DNA from: Firmicutes bacterium OM04-13BH
Lineage (GTDB): Bacteria > Bacillota > Clostridia > Lachnospirales > Lachnospiraceae
Length of the DNA: 64,000 bases
Reading direction: 5' to 3'
NCBI GenBank assembly: GCA_003481745.1
Contig: QULP01000001.1
Location: forward strand, 444,144 to 508,143
This document shows, piece by piece, positions 47,783 to 54,740 of this stretch. How positions within the stretch are numbered: position 1 is the first letter of the stretch; each line of letters begins with the position of its first letter. The translations under genes were made by a program, and so were the position numbers. Under the pieces are notes generated by a model. It saw only the letters and a list, made by a program, of their open reading frames with translations, was not told the origin of the DNA and did not search any database.

Positions 47783-48523
47783 CTACATGCTCATTCCGCC
47801 ATCGACACTGATGACCTGACCTGTGATATAATCTGCTTCTTCTGATGCTAAAAATGCAACTGCATTTGCAATTTCTTCTGGTTTTCCAAATCTTCCAAGC
47901 GGAATCTGTTTACAGGAAGTTTCTTTCACAGCCTCCGGTAACACCTCTGTCATATCCGTTTCCACAAATCCCGGTGCAACCGCATTGACGGTAATTCCAC
48001 GGCTTGCAAGTTCTCTTGCCATTGTTTTCGTCAGACCAATCACACCAGCCTTGCTTGCTGCATAATTTGCCTGTCCCGCATTTCCAAGGATTCCGGACAC
48101 TGAAGAAATATTGATGATTTTTCCGCCTTTTTGTTTTAACATCCATCTCGTTGTGTGACGAATTGTATTAAATGTTCCTTTTAAATTTGTCTCAATGACA
48201 GCATCAAAATCTTCTTCTTTCATTTTCATAATCAGTCCATCTCTTGTAATTCCGGCATTATTTACCAAAATATCAAGATGTCCATACTGTGCAATCACAT
48301 CTTTTATCATTTTTTCGCAGGCTTCAAAATCACTGACACTGCACTGATATGCAGATGCAGTTCCTCCATTTTCCAAAATGGTTTTTACGACTTCTTCGGC
48401 TCTTTCTTTCGAGCCGTTATAATTTACCACTACCACTGCACCCTGCCCTGCAAGTTTTAAGGCAACTGCTCTTCCGATTCCTCTTCCTGCGCCGGTTACT
48501 AATGCGATTTTTCCTTCTAACAT
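47783..48523 (-). CDS. fabG: 3-oxoacyl-ACP reductase FabG
   Basis: NADPH-dependent short-chain dehydrogenase reducing 3-oxoacyl-ACP. The cofactor motif TGAGRGIG is at residues 10-17, NNAG follows, and the catalytic Ser-Tyr-Lys set is visible in NISSVSG and YAASKAG. The ATG at 48523 ([11 protein letters not shown]) has AAAGG upstream and matches the family; the 246-residue product is normal. The 92 bases before it contain dispersed repeat copy 2. Confidence 0.97.
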   Translation of the reverse strand: MLEGKIALVTGAGRGIGRAVALKLAGQGAVVVVNYNGSKERAEEVVKTILENGGTASAYQCSVSDFEACEKMIKDVIAQYGHLDILVNNAGITRDGLIMKMKEEDFDAVIETNLKGTFNTIRHTTRWMLKQKGGKIINISSVSGILGNAGQANYAASKAGVIGLTKTMARELASRGITVNAVAPGFVETDMTEVLPEAVKETSCKQIPLGRFGKPEEIANAVAFLASEEADYITGQVISVDGGMSM

Positions 48524-48564
48524 GATTCTGCCTTTCTTAATTTCAAATTTCAAATCCGTTTATT

Positions 48565-48615
48565 GTCAAGCGGATATTCGCAATCCGCTTTCGCTACTTG
48601 CTTGATTTGGTTAAA
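48565..48615. repeat. Dispersed palindromic repeat, copy 2 (short form)
   Basis: GTCAAGCGGATATTCGCAAT... with GCGGAT/ATCCGC arms, then CTACTTGCTTGATTTGGTTAAA, matches both flanks of copy 1 (11698-11853) but lacks its internal ~105 bases. It lies in the fabD-fabG gap and ends at the fabD stop codon, so it is transcribed within the operon. Confidence 0.7.
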
Positions 48616-49536
48616 TCATTTCAAACAATTTACTACCGTTTCAAACTCTTCTTTATTCTGAATATTCATAACGGTCACATTCCGGTTAATTTTTCTCATA
48701 AATCCACTTAAGGTTTTTCCAGGTCCGATTTCCACAAAGGTATCTACCCCATCTTCAATCATCGCTTCTACACACTGCTGCCATTTTACAGAAGAGGAAA
48801 CCTGTTTAACAAGCAGTGGTTTGACTTCTTCTGCCTTGGTCACATATTGTGCTGTCACATTTGTCACATAAGGAATTTCCGGTTTCTTTACCTCTATTGC
48901 ATCCAATACTTCTCCAAGTGCTTCTCCAGCCTGCTCAAGCATTGCAGAATGAAATGGACCAGATACCTTTAAAGGAACAATCCTTCTTGCTCCAGCTTCT
49001 TTTAATGCCTCGGATGCTCTTTCTACAGCCTCTTTTTCTCCGGTAATGACAATCTGCCCCGGGCAGTTATAATTGGCAATCGATACAATTCCTTCCGTCT
49101 TTTCACAGATTTCTTCAATCAAATCGGCACCTGTTCCCATTACTGCCGCCATTGCACCGCCACTCGGAACTGCCTCCTGCATTAAAATTCCTCTTTTTCT
49201 GACCAGTAAAAAAGCATCTTTTTCTAAAAGAGTTCCTGCACAGACACAGGCAGCGTATTCACCCAGACTTAAGCCGGCAGTCACATCTGCTTTCACTCCC
49301 TGTGCTTCCAATGCCTTTAAAATGGCAACTTCCACACTAAGCATTGCAATCTGTGTATATTCTGTAATATTTAACTCTTCGTTTTCTTCAAATAACAGTG
49401 CCGGCATATTAAGACCAGTAACTTCTCCTGCTAAATCAATCATTTCCCTGCACACAGGAATTTCTTCGTAAAAATCTTTTCCCATGCCGGTATATTGTGC
49501 TCCCTGTCCCGGAAAAATAAAAGCTGTCTTGCTCAT
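48616..49536 (-). CDS. fabD: Malonyl-CoA:ACP transacylase
   Basis: Loads malonyl groups onto ACP. The nucleophile is Ser90 in AGLSLGEYAA, preceded by FPGQGAQYTGMG; the partner His lies in VSGPFHSAML. At 306 residues it is complete. First enzyme gene after acpP, separated from it by a terminator-like hairpin. Confidence 0.97.
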   Translation of the reverse strand: MSKTAFIFPGQGAQYTGMGKDFYEEIPVCREMIDLAGEVTGLNMPALLFEENEELNITEYTQIAMLSVEVAILKALEAQGVKADVTAGLSLGEYAACVCAGTLLEKDAFLLVRKRGILMQEAVPSGGAMAAVMGTGADLIEEICEKTEGIVSIANYNCPGQIVITGEKEAVERASEALKEAGARRIVPLKVSGPFHSAMLEQAGEALGEVLDAIEVKKPEIPYVTNVTAQYVTKAEEVKPLLVKQVSSSVKWQQCVEAMIEDGVDTFVEIGPGKTLSGFMRKINRNVTVMNIQNKEEFETVVNCLK

Positions 49537-49590
49537 ATAAAACTCCTTTGAAACTAGAATATTTTGTATTTCAAACTATTTACCTAAAAA

Positions 49591-49632
49591 GAATCTGCCG
49601 CAAGAGTTATTTCTTACCATTGCGGCAGATTC
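49591..49632 (-). terminator. Terminator/attenuator between acpP and fabD
   Basis: A perfect 13-base stem, GAATCTGCCGCAA and TTGCGGCAGATTC, is followed on the minus strand by a short T run. It would let acpP be made in excess over the downstream enzymes, with some read-through. Confidence 0.85.
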
Positions 49633-49641
49633 CAGTCTTTC

Positions 49642-49875
49642 TTATTCTTCTACGCCTTTATTTTTTAAATAGTCAATAACAGCACCAACTGTTGTTAATT
49701 CCTGAAGTTCTTCTGCCGGAATTTCTACAGAATATTCATCTTCTAAAGCCATAACTAATTCAAATAAATCTAAGGAATCCGCTCCTAAGTCATCTTTAAA
49801 AGAAGTATCTACGTTGATTTCTCCTTCGTCACAATTCAACTGTTCTGCAATAATTTCTCTCATTTTTTCTAACAT
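49642..49875 (-). CDS. acpP: Acyl carrier protein
   Basis: Carries growing acyl chains on a phosphopantetheine arm. The modified serine is Ser34 in GADSLDLFELV. The acidic 77-residue helical protein begins MLEKMREIIAEQL at the ATG at 49875, behind AAGGAG; the longer frame upstream is not ACP-like. It leads the operon directly behind the FabT-like operator. Confidence 0.96.
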   Translation of the reverse strand: MLEKMREIIAEQLNCDEGEINVDTSFKDDLGADSLDLFELVMALEDEYSVEIPAEELQELTTVGAVIDYLKNKGVEE

Positions 49876-49937
49876 AATCTTTAATCTCCTTATAAAATAT
49901 ATCTCATTTTTTATTTTTTTCAATTAGGCTCAAAATT

Positions 49938-49954
49938 ACTTTGATGCTCAAAGT
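49938..49954. promoter_or_regulatory. FabT-like operator before acpP
   Basis: ACTTTGA-TGC-TCAAAGT is a perfect inverted repeat of the TTTGAnnnTCAAA type bound by the MarR-family fatty-acid repressor FabT. It overlaps the end of the -10 element, where a repressor would act. No fabT gene lies in the window, so the regulator is inferred. Confidence 0.65.
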
Positions 49955-49980
49955 ATATCTTCTTTGCCACTATTTGTCAA
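49952..49980 (-). promoter_or_regulatory. SigA-type promoter of the acpP-fab-acc operon
   Basis: On the minus strand TTGACA (49975-49980) and TATACT (49952-49957) are 17 bases apart, starting about ten bases after the stop codon of the upstream phosphodiesterase gene. Confidence 0.85.
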
Positions 49981-49990
49981 CAGTTTTTTC

Positions 49991-51811
49991 TCACATCTTA
50001 AATGCATAGCGCATTAAATCCCAAAAGTCAGTCTGCATATCACTTTCCTGGTTTTTAACTTTTCTCACTAAAACCGGATTATCCGTGATAATATTATCCA
50101 CGCCCACATCCAGCATCCGCTTAATATCTCCACGATAATTCACCGTCCAGGCATGTACTTCTTTACCAAGAGAATGTGCTTCCCTCACAAACGCCTCATC
50201 CACATAAGTATATTTCACACTGAAAAAGTCTGCTGCTTCTATCCGTGAAATGGTTCCATAAGTCATCGTCATGATATATCCGGTACGGATGTCAGGATTT
50301 GCCTTTTTCACTTGCTTCAAAAACGAATAATTCATCGAAGTAACCACACAATGATCCTCGAAATGGTTCTGTTCTATTATACGCACAACTTTCTTTACAA
50401 TTCCTTTATTTTGCCCATTGTATTTAATTTCAATATTCAAATCCAGTTTTCCCCTGCAGAATTTCAATACTTCATCTAATGTTGGAATCTTTTCCCCACG
50501 AAATTTTTTATTAAAACTTGAACCTGCATCAAGCTGTGCAATCTCTGCATAAGTCATTTCCCATACATTCTTCTTTACACCCGCCGTTCGTTTTAGAGAA
50601 TTATCATGCAGGAGAACCAATTCCCCATCGGCTGTTTCCTGCACGTCAATCTCTGCGTAATCTGCTCCACATTTTATAGTATAATCCAGAGAACTAATTG
50701 TATTTTCCGGTGCCATAAGAGCCCCTCCCCTGTGTGCAGTGACTCCGGTTGTACTCATCAGACTGTTTACGGCACTGCTATGGTCAGAAGCCAGTACAAC
50801 CAGATAAGAACCTTCCATGACGAGTAAAATCGCAGTAAAGATGGCCGCTGCTCTTCTTTGACCGATTTTCTGATACCATAATTTCTGTCTGAAAATAGCA
50901 GCAATTCCCGCTTCACTTTTTTTCTGGATATGGTAACGCGCATAAATAAAATAAACAAAGGCAAGGCTCAGCATCAGCTGGAGTGCTCCTGCAAAGATAC
51001 CGATTCCCATACGAATCCAGTCATTATAGACAAGCACTGCGCTTACAACTGCTGACTTTGGTTTGCTTAAAATTGCATAACCGGAAGCTGTGGCATTTGC
51101 CAGAAAATAAACACCCATGATAACTGCAAGCATCACGATATGGAGTGCCACAAAACCTAAAATAATTCGCTTCCAGTGCCATTTTAAAAGAATCCATCCT
51201 GATTTTAATCCTCTGCTGCTTTTTCTTTCCTCCAGCAAACAATAGGGAAGCGAAAATACCGCCAGAAAAGAAATCACCAAAATAACTCCAACCGCCAGAT
51301 ATAAAATCCAGTGTGGCTTCACCCATTTATAGATCTGCATCACACTGTACTGAAGCACTCCAAAATAAGAGATTTCCATAATTAAAAAATAGACCGACAA
51401 AAACGGAGCTGCCATCAAAATACATATAATCCAGGAGCTCTGACTGTGTTTTAAAAAATGCAACGTCCGTCGGATTCCTTCAATCAACATATCACTGGTA
51501 TAGATTTTTCGTTTTTGATAGGAATGGGAAAAACATGATAAAACCGCTGAAATTTCTATTAAAAAGAAAAATAAAATCAGCAATAAAATTCCAAAAAGAA
51601 AAATCAGGGAAGTTGGATTTTGTAAAAATTTGTGGAAATTTTCTGCTGTCAGATAACTGAAATTGCGCTTTTTTAAAGAGTAATTAACTGCTGTTGAAGT
51701 CAAATTTGTAATAATTAAAAAAGTAGCAACCCGATATCCTGCTTCAAACAAAAGCAGACTTATCATATTATATTTTATCATCTTCCACATACTTTTAATT
51801 CTTAGTATCAT
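49991..51811 (-). CDS. Membrane-anchored glycerophosphodiester phosphodiesterase
   Basis: Likely hydrolyses glycerophosphodiesters or related polymers such as lipoteichoic acid at the cell surface. The first ~340 residues hold about eight transmembrane segments (the membrane domain found with GDPD enzymes). The C-terminal GDPD domain starts TAHRGGALMAPENTISSL, with the catalytic His and the metal ligand pair Glu-x-Asp in YAEIDVQ and HDNSLKRT. At 606 residues it matches the two-domain class. Its stop lies just before the acpP promoter, so it is a separate unit. Confidence 0.9.
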   Translation of the reverse strand: MILRIKSMWKMIKYNMISLLLFEAGYRVATFLIITNLTSTAVNYSLKKRNFSYLTAENFHKFLQNPTSLIFLFGILLLILFFFLIEISAVLSCFSHSYQKRKIYTSDMLIEGIRRTLHFLKHSQSSWIICILMAAPFLSVYFLIMEISYFGVLQYSVMQIYKWVKPHWILYLAVGVILVISFLAVFSLPYCLLEERKSSRGLKSGWILLKWHWKRIILGFVALHIVMLAVIMGVYFLANATASGYAILSKPKSAVVSAVLVYNDWIRMGIGIFAGALQLMLSLAFVYFIYARYHIQKKSEAGIAAIFRQKLWYQKIGQRRAAAIFTAILLVMEGSYLVVLASDHSSAVNSLMSTTGVTAHRGGALMAPENTISSLDYTIKCGADYAEIDVQETADGELVLLHDNSLKRTAGVKKNVWEMTYAEIAQLDAGSSFNKKFRGEKIPTLDEVLKFCRGKLDLNIEIKYNGQNKGIVKKVVRIIEQNHFEDHCVVTSMNYSFLKQVKKANPDIRTGYIMTMTYGTISRIEAADFFSVKYTYVDEAFVREAHSLGKEVHAWTVNYRGDIKRMLDVGVDNIITDNPVLVRKVKNQESDMQTDFWDLMRYAFKM

Positions 51812-51931
51812 CTTTTTTTCCTGTTCTTTGCTTTTTTAACTTATTGTTTTTATTTTACCAAATCTACCACCTTACATACAAGACCTATCTTTGGGTTTTT
51901 TCATTTTAGACTTTTTTCATGAAAAGTTTAC

Positions 51932-51960
51932 TTGTTCGAATTTATGAATTATGTTAAGAT
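51932..51960 (+). promoter_or_regulatory. Candidate promoter of the clpX-like gene
   Basis: TTGTTC and TAAGAT are 17 bases apart, 68 bases upstream of the gene. The match is moderate. Confidence 0.5.
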
Positions 51961-52027
51961 ACCCACAGACATATAAGCTTATACAGAGAACAAAAATCAT
52001 ATAGATAGATGGAAAGCAGGGGAAACT

Positions 52028-53449
52028 ATGGCAGAAGATAAGGATTATTTAGAACAGGAAGAAGAAAACAAAGAAGATTATGAAAATGTCTGCTTTATCT
52101 GCAGACGTCCGGAAAGCAAAGCCGGAAAAATGATCGATATTCCGGGCGGAATTCACGTCTGCATGGACTGTATGCAGAAGAGTTTTAATTCTATGAACAA
52201 TATGCCGATGGATTACAGTGAATTAATGAAAAACATGCCCAACATCAGCATGGTTGATTTAAATTCATTACAAAATGAAATTCCAAAAAAACAGAGAATT
52301 AAAAAGAAAAAAGCTCAGCCTGAAAAAGAAGCAAATGAAAAAATCGCCAAAAAGGTATTTGATATCCGCAGTATACCGGCACCTCATAAAATCAAAGAAA
52401 GCCTGGATTCTTATGTAATTGGACAGGAATATGCAAAAAAAGTAATGTCTGTGGCCGTTTACAATCATTATAAACGAGTATTTGCAGACAATGCCGATGA
52501 AATTGAAATCGAAAAATCCAATATGCTTATGATTGGACCAACCGGAAGTGGAAAAACCTATCTGGTCAAGACACTGGCAAGACTGCTTGATGTACCGCTT
52601 GCAATCACAGATGCTACTTCTCTTACCGAAGCCGGCTATATCGGGGATGACATCGAAAGCGTTGTAAGCAAACTGCTTGCAGCCGCTGATAATGACGTGG
52701 AAAAGGCAGAACACGGAATTATTTTTATCGATGAAATTGATAAAATCGCCAAAAAGAAAAATACCAATCAAAGAGATGTCAGCGGGGAAGCTGTACAGCA
52801 GGGAATGTTAAAACTTTTAGAAGGCAGCGAGGTTGAAGTTCCGGTAGGTGCCAACAGCAAAAATGCAATGGTTCCACTTGCAACTGTAGATACCAAAAAT
52901 ATTTTATTTATCTGTGGCGGAGCATTTCCCGACCTTGAATCCATTATCAAAGAACGTTTAAATAAACAGGCTTCTATTGGATTCATGGCAGACTTAAAAG
53001 ATAAATATGACAATGACAGCAAGCTTTTAAATAAAGTAACTGTTGATGACTTAAAGAAATTTGGTATGATTCCGGAATTTTTAGGACGTCTTCCGATTAT
53101 CTTTACACTGGACGGTCTATCTGAAGAAATGCTTGTTCAGATTTTAAAAGAACCAAAAAATGCAATTTTAAAACAATATCAGAAATTACTGGCACTGGAT
53201 GAAGTAAAACTTGAATTTGAAGAAGGAGCACTTCATGCGATTGCAAAAATGGCATTGGAAAAACATACTGGAGCCCGTGCGCTTCGTGCAATCTTAGAAG
53301 AATACATGCTGGATATCATGTATGAAATCCCAAAAGATGATAATATCGGAGAAGTTATCCTTACAAAAGAATATATTGAACACTCTGGCGGGCCAAGAAT
53401 TATTCCAAGAGGTCAGGCCGTATTACAGCTTGAAACAAGAGAGTTATAA
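52028..53449 (+). CDS. clpX: ClpX-like AAA+ unfoldase, divergent form
   Basis: ATP-driven unfoldase that may feed ClpP. A zinc-binding domain has Cys22, Cys25, Cys45 and Cys48; Walker A is GPTGSGKT (170-177), the pore loop GYIG (203-206; GYVG in standard ClpX), Walker B IIFIDEID, and the ClpP-docking IGF tripeptide is kept (317-319). Two things are odd. The pore-entrance RKH loop, normally GGRKHP, reads VGANSKNAMV here, and the zinc domain is joined to the AAA+ core by a long lysine-rich linker, giving 473 residues instead of ~420. It has no clpP or tig neighbour. It could be the only ClpX or a specialised paralogue. Confidence 0.85.
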   Translation: MAEDKDYLEQEEENKEDYENVCFICRRPESKAGKMIDIPGGIHVCMDCMQKSFNSMNNMPMDYSELMKNMPNISMVDLNSLQNEIPKKQRIKKKKAQPEKEANEKIAKKVFDIRSIPAPHKIKESLDSYVIGQEYAKKVMSVAVYNHYKRVFADNADEIEIEKSNMLMIGPTGSGKTYLVKTLARLLDVPLAITDATSLTEAGYIGDDIESVVSKLLAAADNDVEKAEHGIIFIDEIDKIAKKKNTNQRDVSGEAVQQGMLKLLEGSEVEVPVGANSKNAMVPLATVDTKNILFICGGAFPDLESIIKERLNKQASIGFMADLKDKYDNDSKLLNKVTVDDLKKFGMIPEFLGRLPIIFTLDGLSEEMLVQILKEPKNAILKQYQKLLALDEVKLEFEEGALHAIAKMALEKHTGARALRAILEEYMLDIMYEIPKDDNIGEVILTKEYIEHSGGPRIIPRGQAVLQLETREL

Positions 53450-53463
53450 AGCTTAAGTCGAAT

Positions 53464-53496
53464 GAGAAGAATCCTAATGCAGGATTCTTCTCTTAT
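53464..53496 (+). terminator. Terminator of the clpX-like gene
   Basis: A perfect 12-base stem, GAGAAGAATCCT and AGGATTCTTCTC, has a five-base loop and is followed by TTATTTTAT. Confidence 0.85.
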
Positions 53497-53515
53497 TTTA
53501 TAAAAAGTGTTCGCT

Positions 53516-53581
53516 TGTCGATTTTTGTCAAATTATACGAATTTTATCGTATAATGTCGTTTTTTTTGGAAGATATCGACA
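53516..53581. promoter_or_regulatory. Nested inverted repeats over a promoter-like sequence
   Basis: TGTCGAT (53516-53522) and ATCGACA (53575-53581) enclose a second repeat, ATTATACGA (53532-53540) and TCGTATAAT (53547-53555). The inner right arm contains TATAAT, with TTGTCA 19 bases upstream. This may be an operator or a second promoter for the transcript that follows. Confidence 0.4.
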
Positions 53582-53587
53582 ATTTTC

Positions 53588-53616
53588 TTGACAAAGCTAG
53601 TAAAGTTCGATATAGT
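53588..53616 (+). promoter_or_regulatory. Consensus promoter of candidate small RNA
   Basis: TTGACA (53588-53593) and TATAGT (53611-53616) are separated by exactly 17 bases. No convincing gene starts soon after; a structured non-coding stretch does. Confidence 0.75.
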
Positions 53617-53622
53617 AATTTT

Positions 53623-53768
53623 AGAGTCTTTTCTTATGAGGTCGGTCCCGTTCGGGAGAAGTTTTCCCTTGATAAAAAAAGATATTCTAACTGCATCTCT
53701 TCCGCTGCTCTTGTGGATATTACAGGATTTTACCGGGACCGTTCTGGAAAAGGTAGAATCCATTTTTT
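53623..53768 (+). ncRNA. Candidate structured small RNA (~146 nt), family not recognised
   Basis: Starting at the predicted transcript start, GAGTC and CTTTTC (53628-53633) can pair with GAAAAG (53747-53752) and GAATC near the other end, and CGGTCCCG (53643-53650) pairs perfectly with CGGGACCG (53734-53741). The enclosed ~80 bases contain smaller hairpins such as GGGA/TCCC and TCCGC/GTGGA. The 3' side is followed by ATTTTTT, as for a terminator. End-to-end pairing with a large internal loop recalls 6S-like RNAs, but I do not recognise specific conserved bases, and no tmRNA, SRP, RNase P or riboswitch signature was seen. It could also be a long leader of the downstream glycosylase gene. Confidence 0.5.
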
Positions 53769-53839
53769 CATTTATAAAGATTAAAAGATCTTATAACTTC
53801 TATAACCAACACAAAATTATTAAAGAAAGAAAAACAATC

Positions 53840-54640
53840 ATGATAGAAAAACAAATCGAAGATTTTAGTATTGAACAAATTGCAAAATCCGGACAATGTT
53901 TCCGCATCCATAAAGAAAAAGATGGCAGTTTCTCTAATGTTGCATTTGGAAAGCATCTGCGAATCATCCAAAAAAATGAGCAGGTACTCTTTGACTGTTC
54001 TGAAACTGAGTTTAAAGAAATCTGGGAATCTTATTTTGATTTGAAAACAGATTATCACAAAATAAAAGCCTCTGTAGACAAAAACGATAGTTACCTTACC
54101 AAAGCTGTGAATTATGGATGGGGCATGCGAATTTTAAATCAGGATTTATGGGAAATCATCATTACATTTCTAATTTCGCAAAATAATAATATTCCGAGAA
54201 TCCGAAAAAGCGTAGTGGCTCTCTGTGAAAAATTCGGAGAGAAAAAAATAACCCCAGAAGACAAAATTTATTACACTTTTCCTGAAAGTGAAACTCTTGC
54301 CTCTGCCAAAATGGAAGGACTTGCCGGTCTTGGACTTGGATACCGTGACAAATATATTTATAAAATGGCCTGTTCCGTAGCAGACGGCTCTTTTTCCCTT
54401 GAAACATTAAAAAAACAGGATACTGCGACTGCTCATAAAATGCTGACAGACCAATATGGCATCGGAAATAAAGTGGCAGCCTGCATTGCCTTATTTGCTC
54501 TGCATCACGTAGATGCTTTTCCGATTGATACACACGTAAAAAAAATTTTAGCTGAACATTATCCGGATGGATTTCCTTATGAAAAATATAAAGGATATGC
54601 CGGAATCTTACAACAGTATATGTTCTTTTATGACTTGTAA
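53840..54640 (+). CDS. Ogg1-type 8-oxoguanine DNA glycosylase/AP lyase
   Basis: Base-excision enzyme for oxidised guanine. The N-terminal Ogg domain (about residues 1-95, with SGQCFRIHKEKDGS) precedes a helix-hairpin-helix GPD domain. GLAGLGLGYRDKYI and QYGIGNKVAACIALFAL form the hairpin region, with the catalytic Lys211 and the catalytic Asp230 (FPIDTHV). The ATG at 53840 gives 266 residues; the longer frame upstream runs through the candidate small RNA and is not family-like. The ribosome binding site is weak (AAAGAAAG). No Cys-cluster loop, so it is not an EndoIII-type enzyme. Confidence 0.88.
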   Translation: MIEKQIEDFSIEQIAKSGQCFRIHKEKDGSFSNVAFGKHLRIIQKNEQVLFDCSETEFKEIWESYFDLKTDYHKIKASVDKNDSYLTKAVNYGWGMRILNQDLWEIIITFLISQNNNIPRIRKSVVALCEKFGEKKITPEDKIYYTFPESETLASAKMEGLAGLGLGYRDKYIYKMACSVADGSFSLETLKKQDTATAHKMLTDQYGIGNKVAACIALFALHHVDAFPIDTHVKKILAEHYPDGFPYEKYKGYAGILQQYMFFYDL

Positions 54641-54701
54641 ATCAAAATCTAACAAAATGTAATTTTCCATTTGATACTTACCTATACTATTCTATGCAAT
54701 A

Positions 54702-54739
54702 AAAAAATGAGTCCAGCACTTTTTACTGGACTCAAAAAA
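54702..54739. terminator. Bidirectional terminator between glycosylase and DEAD-box genes
   Basis: GAGTCCAG (54709-54716) and CTGGACTC (54726-54733) form a perfect stem flanked by seven A and six A residues on the plus strand, giving a T run on the minus strand. Confidence 0.82.
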
Positions 54740-54740
54740 G

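Noticed and set aside
53623..53768. Candidate small RNA considered as tmRNA, SRP RNA or RNase P RNA
   Set aside because: None of the conserved sequence blocks of those RNAs could be found, and the length is wrong for tmRNA and RNase P.
53515..53784. An 89-codon open frame on the plus strand between clpX and the glycosylase
   Set aside because: It covers the nested repeats, the consensus promoter and the candidate small RNA, has no ribosome binding site, and shows no protein family features.
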